From the NCBI GenBank assembly GCA_035460165.1, contig DATHWW010000016.1, positions 38,319 to 102,318 on the forward strand: a stretch of 64,000 nucleotides of DNA, in the 5' to 3' direction. The position numbers and the translations under genes are program-made. Shown here piece after piece: positions 50,842 through 59,267 of this stretch. Each line of letters starts with the position of its first letter. Within the stretch, counting starts at the first letter, position 1. The stretch is from MM2 sp035460165 (GTDB lineage Bacteria > Pseudomonadota > Gammaproteobacteria > Burkholderiales > Methylophilaceae). A model generated the notes under the pieces. That model did not search any database, had not been told where the DNA came from, and worked only from the letters and a program-made list of their open reading frames with translations.

Positions 50842-50923
50842 TTACAGCGAGCCTTCATCCCAGCTTGCGTCCGCATCTGTCATTACCCACTCGCCAGCGG
50901 CACTGCGAAATCGGTATTTTCCA
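50842..50923 (-). pseudogene. Remnant of a GGDEF-EAL gene 3' end
   Basis: Bases 50842-50871 match the last codons and stop of the gene at 53287 (DASWDEGSL) with three differences. Bases 50873-50923 match its 53861-53912 (GEWVMTDA region) with one mismatch and one indel. About 545 bp that separate them in the intact gene are missing. It is therefore an internally deleted copy of the downstream gene on the same strand. Confidence 0.8.
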
Positions 50924-51039
50924 GTGTGCCGGGCATGCCGCTGAATTCGCCGGGCATGGGCGAGATGAAGAAGGGGACGTTGACGGTTTACACCATCCCC
51001 AGAGCGGAGGAGACTCCCAAGGTGTTCTCGGTGGAATAG
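50924..51039 (+). pseudogene. Possible C-terminal remnant of a DUF411-like protein
   Basis: The plus-strand frame ending at 51039 gives VPGMPLNSPGMGEMKKGTLT and ends VFSVE. DUF411 copper-region proteins have a VPGMP(x)GSPGME core and a short C-terminal tail of the same kind. Only this tail is present, cut off exactly where the EAL remnant begins. The family assignment is by recognition and uncertain. Confidence 0.45.
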
Positions 51040-51048
51040 GAGCGAATC

Positions 51049-51716
51049 ATGGCCGACTGCTGCGAAGACAAGTCCTGCGAAATCGCTGCGCTGCGCGACA
51101 AACACCGGAAAGTGCTGCAAATCGTGCTGGCGGTCAACGCCGTGATGTTCGCCGTCGAGGGCGTCTCCGGCTGGCTGGCGCATTCGACCTCGCTACTGGC
51201 GGATTCGCTGGACATGTTCGGCGATGCCAACGTGTATGCGATGAGCCTCTACGTGCTGACGCGCAGCGAGCGGGCACAGGGTGCGGTTGCGCTGGTCAAG
51301 GGCGCGATCATGCTGGCGTTCGGGGTGGGCGTGATGATCGAGGCCACGTACAAGGCGCTGCATCCGGTCATGCCCGAGGCGACGACCATGGGCGTCATCG
51401 GCGCGCTGGCGCTGGCCGCCAACCTGTTGTGCTTTTTCTGCTTTACACGCACCGCGAGGACAACGTGAACATGAGTTCGACCTGGCTATGCTCGCGCAAC
51501 GATCTTTTTGCCAATACCGGCGTTTTACTGGCCGCGGGAGCGAGTTATGTGCTGGCATCCCGGTGGCCGGACATTATCGTGGGCACGCTCATCGCCGCGC
51601 TGTTCGTGAGTTCCGCTCTGCACGTCATCCGTCAGGCGCGGATAGCGATGCAGGCTCCTGTGCAGCACGCCCGCAGGATAGAACTGTCCAAAATAAAAGT
51701 GGTAAAAGGCGAGTGA
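51049..51716 (+). pseudogene. Second CDF cation transporter, split by a frameshift
   Basis: The start (MADCCEDKSCEIAALR, with AGGAGCG upstream) and first 130 residues are a paralogue of the CDF at 43211. The homologous remainder (HREDNVNMSSTWLCSRND onward) is in another frame and ends at 51716. The break falls at a run of five T near 51431-51435; six T, or a -1 slip, would join the two halves exactly. It may be an inactivating deletion, a sequencing error or a slippage site. The second half ends 1 bp before the YHS gene. Confidence 0.8.
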
Positions 51717-51717
51717 A

Positions 51718-52206
51718 ATGGACAAGCACCATCCTTCGAGCGAAATCGTCAAGGATCCGGTATGCGGCATGATCGTGGAGGACTGTACGTTTGAATCCGC
51801 CTACGAGGGCATCCGCTACTTCTTCTGTTCCGAGCAATGCCGCGAACGTTTTATCGCGAACCCACATCTCTATGTCGGTTATCCGGGGCATCCGGCACCC
51901 CGGCAGCGCGGCATGCAAGTGCTGAAACGGCGTCGTTTCAAGCTCGCCCACCCTTTGTCCGCCTACGAAGCCGATCTATTGCGCAAGGAGCTGCGCGGCA
52001 TGATGGGGGTGCGCGAGATTCACGCAGATGGCGAACTGGTCGAGATCACCTATGACCTGATGGCGGTGACCGCCGAGCTGATCGAAGCGCGGCTGGTCAG
52101 CATCGGGCTCAGGCTTGGGCAGGACTGGCCCGAGCGGCTGCGCCTCGGATTCATTCATTTCATCGAGGAGACCGAAGTGCTGGGCCTCGAGGAGCCGCCG
52201 CATTGA
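51718..52206 (+). CDS. YHS-domain metal-binding protein
   Basis: 162 residues. An N-terminal YHS domain has DPVCGM (C16) and FFCSEQC (C37, C41). A C-terminal part (about 70-140) has the beta-alpha-beta pattern of an HMA-like domain without its CxxC. YHS domains occur in copper/heavy-metal ATPases and chaperones. It lies between the CDF gene and the HD-GYP gene, with overlaps of only a few bases. It probably binds copper or zinc (inference). Confidence 0.82.
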   Translation: MDKHHPSSEIVKDPVCGMIVEDCTFESAYEGIRYFFCSEQCRERFIANPHLYVGYPGHPAPRQRGMQVLKRRRFKLAHPLSAYEADLLRKELRGMMGVREIHADGELVEITYDLMAVTAELIEARLVSIGLRLGQDWPERLRLGFIHFIEETEVLGLEEPPH

Positions 52207-52988
52207 GCGCCGCAATGCCAGGCAAGCAGCGAGCTGCGACCTGTCGGGTTTGCGGGGAGCCGGTTGCCGCCCCGCCTTTTGCCCGGTTCGGCGAGGCGTA
52301 TTGCTGCGAAGCCTGCTACTTGCGGTCGCATGAACACGGGCACGCCGACGCGATCCGGGCGGAGGCCGCACTGGCGGAAGCGCTGGCGTCGGCCCTTGAC
52401 CTGCGCGAGCATGAAACCGGGCTGCATTCCAAGCGGGTCGCCTGCCACACGCTGGAACTGGCCCGGCGCTCCGCTCCAGATGCTCCGGAGCACTTGCGCC
52501 AGATTTACTGGGGTGCGCTGTTGCACGACATCGGCAAGATCGGCATATCGGATGCGGTATTGCTCAAAGAGGGGCCGTTGACCGATGGCGAGTGGCTGGA
52601 AATGCGCGCACATCCGGAAATGGGCTATCGCATCGTGGCGCAGGTGCCCGACATGCAAGAAGCGGCGAACATCGTGCGGTGTCACGAGGAACGCTTCGAC
52701 GGCTCCGGTTACCCGCGCAGTTTGGGCGGAGAATCCATCCCCTGGGGTGCCCGCCTGTTCGCCGTGATCGACACGCTGGACGCAATGACTTCGGATCGGC
52801 CCTATCGGCAGGCGCTGTCTTTCGATGCGGCAAAGACGGAAATTCTGCGCATGTCCGGCTCGCAATTCGATCCCCGCGCGGTTGGGGTATTCCTCGAAGC
52901 GGAGCGTGTGTTGCGGGAAATGGTGTCCCTCAAGTGCGGTACGGCTTCTGCAGACGATATTTTTCTAAAATCAATGAAAGGAGAATGA
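52203..52988 (+). CDS. HD-GYP c-di-GMP phosphodiesterase with Cys-rich N-terminal domain
   Basis: 261 residues. The HD-GYP core (about 55-230) has LLHDIGKIGISD and ERFDGSGYPRSL. Residues 14-38 hold TCRVCGE and YCCEACY (C14, C17, C34, C35, C38) followed by His 43, 45 and 47, a likely metal-binding head. The start is TTG at 52203 overlapping the YHS stop; an in-frame ATG at 52215 is an alternative. Position in a copper island suggests metal-responsive c-di-GMP turnover (inference). Confidence 0.85.
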   Translation: MSAAMPGKQRAATCRVCGEPVAAPPFARFGEAYCCEACYLRSHEHGHADAIRAEAALAEALASALDLREHETGLHSKRVACHTLELARRSAPDAPEHLRQIYWGALLHDIGKIGISDAVLLKEGPLTDGEWLEMRAHPEMGYRIVAQVPDMQEAANIVRCHEERFDGSGYPRSLGGESIPWGARLFAVIDTLDAMTSDRPYRQALSFDAAKTEILRMSGSQFDPRAVGVFLEAERVLREMVSLKCGTASADDIFLKSMKGE

Positions 52989-52991
52989 ATC

Positions 52992-53219
52992 ATGGACAGA
53001 CTGATGGGCTTTTTTATCGTGCATCCCAAGAATGCCAAGGAACGTCCAGTGGATCGCGATTTCTGCATCATGCTGCACAACTGGGATGTGGAGGCCGGCA
53101 CTGCTACGCCCAAGGCCAGCACGATGACGGAATTCAATCTGTGGAGCTTCAACAGCCGCGTATTTCCCGGCACGGCGCCGGTACCGGCATCCACCGGGGA
53201 CGGTGGCTTGGGAAGATAA
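52992..53219 (+). pseudogene. Multicopper oxidase remnant
   Basis: 75 residues. DFCIMLHNWDVEAGT and TEFNLWSFNSRVFPGTAP match the middle of CopA/CueO-type multicopper oxidases, with the family's RTGD region degenerated to STGDGGLGR then a stop. The copper-ligand histidine clusters expected in a full enzyme are absent. It looks like a decayed fragment of a copper-resistance oxidase. Confidence 0.7.
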
Positions 53220-53237
53220 AGCCTGAGTTTGAAAGCA

Positions 53238-53267
53238 AAGGAGCCAGTGACGCAAGTCTGGCTCCTT
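53238..53267. terminator. Terminator between the copper module and the GGDEF-EAL gene
   Basis: AAGGAGCCAG and CTGGCTCCTT form a 10-bp perfect stem with a 10-base loop. On the minus strand it follows the stop of the GGDEF-EAL gene and is followed by TTTGCTTTC. It can serve both converging transcripts. Confidence 0.75.
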
Positions 53268-53286
53268 GTCATTCTGGTCGGCGTAG

Positions 53287-56088
53287 TTAAAGCGAACCTT
53301 CGTCCCAGCTTGCGTCTGGCCTGTATGCCTTTACCCACTCAGGCACAGCGTCCGCCGGCATGGGGCGGGCAATGCCATAACCCTGTGCGATGGTGCAGCC
53401 CATGCGCAGCAAGTTCAGGCCGTGGTCGACTGTTTCCACGCCCTCGGCGATTACCTGGCGCTGGAATTCGCGGCTCAGGCTGATCACGCCGGCCACCACT
53501 GCCAGATCGTCGGCATCATGCAGCATATCGCGCACGAAGGACTGGTCGATCTTGATGACCTCCACCGGCAGCCGTCGCATGTAAGTGAGCGACGAATAAC
53601 CCACGCCGAAATCATCGAGCGCGAAGGTCACTCCTAGTAGCTTGCAGTTATTGATCATCTGCGCGACGCCGGCGATATCCTCGATGGCGGCGGTTTCAGT
53701 GATCTCAAGCTCCAGCAGAGAAGGAGAGACGTCGGGAAACTGGGCAAGGATATTTGATAGGCGGGTGGCAAAATCCTTCTGCATCATGTGACGCGGGGCA
53801 ATATTGACGCTGACAGGCAATACCAGGCCAGCCGTTCCCCATTCACGGATCTGGCGCATTGCATCTGTCATCACCCACTCGCCCAGCGGCACTGCGAAAT
53901 CGGTATTTTCCACCAAAGGCAGGAAATCGGCGGGGGAGCGCAAGCCGCTTTCAGGATGTTGCCAGCGGATGAGGGCTTCGGCGCCTACAACCCGACCGCG
54001 TCGCATGTCGACCTTGGGCTGGTAATGCAGGCGGAATTCACCATTCGGCAATGCCGCCTCGATGCGTTCGCGTTCCTGGCGGCGGCCGCGAGTCTGGCGG
54101 TCATGTTCGGTGTCGAAAAGATGGTAATGGCTGCCGCCGTTTACCTTGGCTTGGTACATGGCGTGGTCTGCGTGGCGCAGCAGGGTGTCGGGCTCGCTGT
54201 CATCTATCGGGAATAGGGTGTAGCCGATGCTGGCCGACACGTATACGGTTTCTTCCGCCAGCGCGAAAGGCGCCTTGATCGCGGAGAGCAGGCGCATCAG
54301 CGTTTGTTCGCATTCTTCCGCAGATTGCAGGTTGCACAGCAGCAGCGCGAATTCGTCGCCGCCCAGCCGCGCGACAGTGTCGGTTTCGCGCAGGCAGTTG
54401 CGCACGCGTTGCGCCAGTTCTACCAGCAACTGGTCGCCGGCGTCATGGCCGAAGTTGTCGTTGATGGGCTTGAAGCCATCGAGATCGAAATAGCAGACGG
54501 CCAGGATTTCTCCCGAGCGATTCGCGCGCGCAACCGCTTGATGCAGGCGGTCGTCCAGCAGCGAGCGGTTGGGCAATTGCGTGAGCGCATCATGGTAGGC
54601 CATATGCTCCAGATTCTGCTGCTGTGCCTTGGCCGAGGTGATGTCGGAAAAAACGCCTACATAATTGGCCAATCCATCTTCTTTCGGGACGATGAAAAGC
54701 TCCAGCCAGGCGGGGTAGCTGTCACCGTTCTTGCGCCGGTTCCAGGTCTCGCCGCGCCATTCGCCGGCAGCGTCCGGGCTTTGCCAGATGTGGGCAAAAA
54801 AATGCGGGTCGGGCGAAACGAAGCCAAGCTCCATCGGGGTGCGTCCGAGCGCTTCCTCCCGGGTGTAACCGGTGATCAGGCTGAAGGCAGGATTGATTTC
54901 AATAATTCGTGTCGCGGCGTCGGCGATGAAGATGCCATCGCGCGTATGCTCGAAAACGCTGGCCGAAAGGCTCATGCGTTCCGCATTCTGGCGCAGGGTG
55001 TCCATCATCTCGCCCAGCTTGCTGCGCATGCGCAGCACGTTGGCCATCAGCGTGCCGCTTGGGGCTTGGAGGGTATCGGGCGCCAGATTGCCGGCGGCGA
55101 TACGCTGCACCACTTCAATGGCGAGCGCGGGGTCGCTGCCGATCGGGTTGAGAATCAGGCGCCGCATTTGCCAGAGAATGACGGCGATCAGCAGGATCGT
55201 AAGCACCGTGCCGGCAAGGATAACGAACAAGGACTTGGTCAGCCCGATGGCGCGTGCTTCGCTCATCGGATAGCCGATCATCACGCTGAAACCCCAGTTG
55301 GGGATGTTTTCCCGTACGATCATCCAGTCGTCGGAGGGCTGGTGCAATAAACGGTCGGCAACGGCGGGCGACATATGCGAGGAGAGAAAGCGGATTTTCT
55401 GCCGTTCGTCCATGATGGCCGCGAAACCGGCTTCGAGGTAGCGCGTATTCTCCACGGCTTCGCGCAGCACCTTCATATCCACCTTGTAACCGACGTACCA
55501 GGCGCCGATGACCTGGCCTTGAAGGTCGCGCAGCGGTTCGTAGCGTGTGATGTAGGGTGTGCCGAGAATATCTACTTCGCCATGGAAAGATCGACCGTCG
55601 CGCAGTGCGGCGATGGCCTTGCCCTTGGGGTCGAGCAGGGTGCCGACGGCACGCTCGCCGTTTTCCTGGCGCACGTTGGTGGTGACGCGGACGAAATCGT
55701 CGCCATCCTTGACGAACACGGTGGCCGTGCCGCCCAGTATCTCGGTGATGCCATCGACCAGCTCAAAACGGTTGGATTGCGGCAAATCCCCCAGCAACAA
55801 GCGCGGCACAACGCGCCCGCCGACCCGGGTAGTGCCGGAAATCGTCGGCATGCCGAATTGCAGGCCGCGTTCCTTGAGCAGGCGCATGGAGGCATACACC
55901 TGCTCGCCAACCAGTTCGTCCGTCACATTCAGGATGCGGATCAGCGTCTTGGCTTGCACGCGCGCCGCCGTTTCGATGTTCTCAAGCTGTTGCGAGGTCT
56001 GCTGCTGGCTGAGCATGACAGTTCCCGCCATCAGGAGAACCATGACCGGGAGAAGGAAGCGCCAGAGTGTGGAAAATTGTTTCTTCAT
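53287..56088 (-). CDS. Cache-HAMP-PAS-GGDEF-EAL membrane sensor
   Basis: 933 residues. A membrane helix (about 8-27), a periplasmic Cache-type sensor (about 35-285), a second helix (about 288-310), HAMP-like region, PAS (about 375-495), GGDEF (intact GGDEF motif in ARLGGDEFALLL) and EAL (GAEALIRW; DDFGVGYSSL) follow. Both c-di-GMP synthesis and breakdown motifs appear intact. The ligand is unknown. Part of its 3' end is duplicated at 50842-50923. Stop codon lies 20 bp from a terminator. Confidence 0.93.
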   Translation of the reverse strand: MKKQFSTLWRFLLPVMVLLMAGTVMLSQQQTSQQLENIETAARVQAKTLIRILNVTDELVGEQVYASMRLLKERGLQFGMPTISGTTRVGGRVVPRLLLGDLPQSNRFELVDGITEILGGTATVFVKDGDDFVRVTTNVRQENGERAVGTLLDPKGKAIAALRDGRSFHGEVDILGTPYITRYEPLRDLQGQVIGAWYVGYKVDMKVLREAVENTRYLEAGFAAIMDERQKIRFLSSHMSPAVADRLLHQPSDDWMIVRENIPNWGFSVMIGYPMSEARAIGLTKSLFVILAGTVLTILLIAVILWQMRRLILNPIGSDPALAIEVVQRIAAGNLAPDTLQAPSGTLMANVLRMRSKLGEMMDTLRQNAERMSLSASVFEHTRDGIFIADAATRIIEINPAFSLITGYTREEALGRTPMELGFVSPDPHFFAHIWQSPDAAGEWRGETWNRRKNGDSYPAWLELFIVPKEDGLANYVGVFSDITSAKAQQQNLEHMAYHDALTQLPNRSLLDDRLHQAVARANRSGEILAVCYFDLDGFKPINDNFGHDAGDQLLVELAQRVRNCLRETDTVARLGGDEFALLLCNLQSAEECEQTLMRLLSAIKAPFALAEETVYVSASIGYTLFPIDDSEPDTLLRHADHAMYQAKVNGGSHYHLFDTEHDRQTRGRRQERERIEAALPNGEFRLHYQPKVDMRRGRVVGAEALIRWQHPESGLRSPADFLPLVENTDFAVPLGEWVMTDAMRQIREWGTAGLVLPVSVNIAPRHMMQKDFATRLSNILAQFPDVSPSLLELEITETAAIEDIAGVAQMINNCKLLGVTFALDDFGVGYSSLTYMRRLPVEVIKIDQSFVRDMLHDADDLAVVAGVISLSREFQRQVIAEGVETVDHGLNLLRMGCTIAQGYGIARPMPADAVPEWVKAYRPDASWDEGSL

Positions 56089-56225
56089 TGGAGAATGAAA
56101 TTTTTAGCAAGGGCATTCTCCCACACTTCGCGCATTGTCAGAATGCGGCTTGGGTAGTTTCTAACGGATAGATGACGGATTTATTGGAGCCCGGAGGCGG
56201 TGAGTACAAATCCGAACCGGAGAGC

Positions 56226-56603
56226 TCAGATCTTTTCGTCGATGGCCGTGGTCACATCGTCTCTGCGTTGATTGCGGCGGCGGCGGTCAATGCCGGAGCG
56301 CAGTTCTTCCAGAACCGGTTCGCGTTGAATGCGGCGGCACATCTTGCGGCGCTCGGTTTCTACCGTCATCGGGCGTGGGACCCGGCGTTGCTCCAGCTCC
56401 GGCACGGGGGTGTCCAGGGGTTGAAGCGGAACTTCAGGTGAGGCTTGCGGCGTGACCGGACTTACGGCCTTGACCGCATCGGATTCCATTACGGTTCCGG
56501 ACGGCGAAGTCGGCGTGTAAACCGGCGGCAAGCTTTGTACGTATTGCATGGCCTTGCTTATCCTCTCATTAAGCTCATCTGATTGACGTGGGCGTGCAAA
56601 CAA
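56226..56603 (-). CDS. Hypothetical Pro/Arg-rich protein
   Basis: 125 residues. An amphipathic N-terminal helix (LNERISKAMQYVQSL) is followed by a Pro/Ser/Thr-rich middle and an Arg/Glu-rich C-terminus (RRKMCRRIQREP, GIDRRRRNQRRDD). No signal peptide, membrane helix or known family. It is divergent from ygiQ with a 41-bp spacer between starts. Confidence 0.55.
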   Translation of the reverse strand: MFARPRQSDELNERISKAMQYVQSLPPVYTPTSPSGTVMESDAVKAVSPVTPQASPEVPLQPLDTPVPELEQRRVPRPMTVETERRKMCRRIQREPVLEELRSGIDRRRRNQRRDDVTTAIDEKI

Positions 56604-56644
56604 AAGTTCGGAGAATATTGATTAACATAGTAAAATGGCCGGTT

Positions 56645-58777
56645 ATGGAATCTCCCAAGCTACTTCCTACCTATCGCCCATACTGGGCCAAGCGTTTCGG
56701 CACCGCGCCTTTCTTTCCCATGTCGCGCGCCGAAATGGATGCGCTCGGCTGGGATTCCTGCGATGTCATTCTGGTGACCGGCGACGCTTATATCGATCAC
56801 CCCAGCTTCGGCATGGCACTGATCGGGCGCCTGCTGGAGGCTCAGGGCTTTCGCGTTGGCATCATCGCGCAGCCGGACTGGCAGTCGGCCGAGGCGTTCA
56901 GAAAGCTGGGCAAGCCCAATCTGTACTTCGGCGTGACGGCGGGCAACATGGATTCCATGGTGAACCGTTACACCGCCGAGCGGAAAATCCGCTCCGACGA
57001 TGCCTACACTCCCAACGGCGAAGCCGGAAAACGGCCGGATCGCGCTGTGCTGGTGTATTCGCAGCGTTGCCGCGAAGCTTTTTCCGATGTACCTGTCGTT
57101 ATCGGCAGCATCGAGGCATCCTTAAGGCGCATAGCCCATTATGACTATTGGTCGGACAAGGTGCGCCGCTCGATCCTGATCGACTCCAAAGCCGATCTTC
57201 TTCTTTACGGCAATGCCGAGCGCGCGCTGGTTGAGCTGACCCACCGCCTCGCCGCCGGACAGAATATCCGTGACATTACCGATCTGCGCGGCACCGCTTT
57301 CCTGCGCAAATCCGTTCCCGAGGATTGGCTGGAGGTCGACTCTGCGATGATGGACCGCCCGGGCCGCGTTGATCCGCATCCCGATCCTTACGCCATGCAG
57401 ATGAGCGAGGGCGCGGCATGCGCTTCGGATGGCGTGCCGGATGCCCCTAACGCCAAGCCCATCACCATCCACCGCCCGGCCCGCGTGCCGCGCGAGCGCC
57501 AGGTGGTGCGTCTGCCGGATTACGAGCTGGTATCGGTCAACCCGGTGATGTATGCCCACGCTTCGCGCGTGCTGCATCTGGAATCCAACCCCGGCAACGC
57601 CCGCGCGCTGATCCAGCGCCACGGCGACCGCGAGGTCTGGCTGAATCCGCCGCCGATCCCGCTGACCACCAAGGAAATGGATTACATCTACGACCTGCAC
57701 TACGCCCGTGCCCCGCATCCGGCGTACAAGGGCGCGAAAATCCCGGCGTGGGAGATGATCCGCTTCTCGGTCAACATCATGCGTGGCTGCTTCGGCGGCT
57801 GCACCTTCTGCTCGATTACCGAGCACGAAGGCCGCATCATCCAGAGCCGTTCAGAAGAATCCATCCTGCACGAGATCGAGGAAATCCGCGACAAGGTAGA
57901 AGGTTTTACCGGCACCATCTCCGACTTGGGCGGCCCGACGGCCAATATGTACCGCCTCGCCTGCAAGAGCGAGAAGATCGAGCAGTCCTGCCGCAAGCTT
58001 TCCTGCGTGTATCCGGACATCTGCGATAACCTGAATACCGACCACTCGGCGCTAGTGCAGCTCTACCGCAAGGCGCGCGCGATTCCCGGCGTGAAGAAAA
58101 TCCTGATCGGCTCCGGCCTGCGCTACGACCTCGCGGTGAAGTCGCCGGAGTATGTGAAGGAGTTGGTGCAGCACCACGTCGGCGGCTATCTCAAGATCGC
58201 GCCGGAGCACTCGGAAGAAAATGTCCTTTCCAAGATGATGAAGCCGGGCATGGGTGCGTACCAGGCATTCAAGGAAATGTTCGAGCGCTTCAGCAGGGAG
58301 GCGGGCAAGGAGCAATACCTGATCCCGTACTTCATCGCCTCGCACCCCGGCACCACCGACGAGGATATGCTCAACCTCGCCATCTGGCTGAAGCAGAACA
58401 ATTTCCGCCTCGACCAGGTGCAGACTTTCACGCCGACGCCGATGGCGATGGCCACCGCGATGTACCACTCCGGCAAGAACCCGCTGCGCAAGGTGACCAA
58501 GTCCAGCGAGGACGTCGCCGTGCCCAAGGCCGGCGGCAAGCGCAAGCTGCATAAGGCTTTCCTGCGCTATCACGATCCGAACAACTGGCCGCTGCTGCGT
58601 GATGCGCTGAAGGAAATGGGCAGGGCGGACCTGATCGGCAACGGCAAGAAGCATCTGGTGCCGAGTTGGCAGCCGACTGTCGCCAAGACGGCCGGCGGCA
58701 AGCATCGGCCGGTGGAAGGTGCGCCCAAGGCGCGCGGCTTCAAGAAGCCGGCACCGAGGCATTTTTCAGGGCGCTAA
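56645..58777 (+). CDS. YgiQ-family radical SAM protein
   Basis: 710 residues from the ATG at 56645 (MESPKLLPTYRPYWAKRFG), aligning with E. coli YgiQ. The N-terminal domain has DVILVTGDAYIDHPSFG. The radical SAM cluster is MRGCFGGCTFCSITEHEG (CxxxCxxC). The C-terminus is Lys/Gly/Arg-rich. The family's reaction is unknown. No strong ribosome site was seen; earlier frame bases read through the hypothetical gene's promoter. Confidence 0.93.
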   Translation: MESPKLLPTYRPYWAKRFGTAPFFPMSRAEMDALGWDSCDVILVTGDAYIDHPSFGMALIGRLLEAQGFRVGIIAQPDWQSAEAFRKLGKPNLYFGVTAGNMDSMVNRYTAERKIRSDDAYTPNGEAGKRPDRAVLVYSQRCREAFSDVPVVIGSIEASLRRIAHYDYWSDKVRRSILIDSKADLLLYGNAERALVELTHRLAAGQNIRDITDLRGTAFLRKSVPEDWLEVDSAMMDRPGRVDPHPDPYAMQMSEGAACASDGVPDAPNAKPITIHRPARVPRERQVVRLPDYELVSVNPVMYAHASRVLHLESNPGNARALIQRHGDREVWLNPPPIPLTTKEMDYIYDLHYARAPHPAYKGAKIPAWEMIRFSVNIMRGCFGGCTFCSITEHEGRIIQSRSEESILHEIEEIRDKVEGFTGTISDLGGPTANMYRLACKSEKIEQSCRKLSCVYPDICDNLNTDHSALVQLYRKARAIPGVKKILIGSGLRYDLAVKSPEYVKELVQHHVGGYLKIAPEHSEENVLSKMMKPGMGAYQAFKEMFERFSREAGKEQYLIPYFIASHPGTTDEDMLNLAIWLKQNNFRLDQVQTFTPTPMAMATAMYHSGKNPLRKVTKSSEDVAVPKAGGKRKLHKAFLRYHDPNNWPLLRDALKEMGRADLIGNGKKHLVPSWQPTVAKTAGGKHRPVEGAPKARGFKKPAPRHFSGR

Positions 58778-58795
58778 AGCCGGAGTTTGCGGCGC

Positions 58796-59209
58796 TCAGT
58801 CCATGACGTAGCGCGCAAGCTGCTTCATCACGTCGTTGACGTCCCACAACACCCACAGTTCGGAAATTTTGCCGTCGCTGAAAGTGAAAATCGCGACGCC
58901 GTCCCATTTGATCTTGCCGTGGGTGGCCGCGTAGCCGAACAGATCGCCGCGGTGTACGCCGGAATAGAGGATGCGGGCAAAGACTTTATCGTCCTCCGCC
59001 GCCATGTCGACGATTTCGCAGCGGTACTCGCCAAGGGCGGCACGGACTTGATCCATGAACTTGGCGAAACCGTCATGGCCGCGCTGCATCAGGCCGAGCG
59101 ACCCCCGGAACAGGAAGTCCTCGGCCAGCAAATCCGGAATCACCGTCTGGTCAGCGTTATTCCAGATTGCGTCGTAAAACTTGCGTACGATTTCCTTGTG
59201 GCTATGCAT
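58796..59209 (-). CDS. SnoaL/NTF2-like protein
   Basis: 137 residues from the ATG at 59209 (MHSHKEIVRKFYDAIWN). Typical NTF2-fold pattern: VRKFYDAIWNNAD, a central LGEYRCEIVDMAAEDD, and a C-terminal KWDGVAIFTFSDGKISELW. Members bind small hydrophobic ligands or act as cyclases/isomerases. An extended frame to 59287 would overlap the pseudouridine synthase and is less likely. The function is unknown. Confidence 0.85.
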   Translation of the reverse strand: MHSHKEIVRKFYDAIWNNADQTVIPDLLAEDFLFRGSLGLMQRGHDGFAKFMDQVRAALGEYRCEIVDMAAEDDKVFARILYSGVHRGDLFGYAATHGKIKWDGVAIFTFSDGKISELWVLWDVNDVMKQLARYVMD

Positions 59210-59267
59210 TTTCTCAGCACCGGAAGTATTACGCTCTTTTTCCCACGAATTGTTTGAGGTTGCAAGC

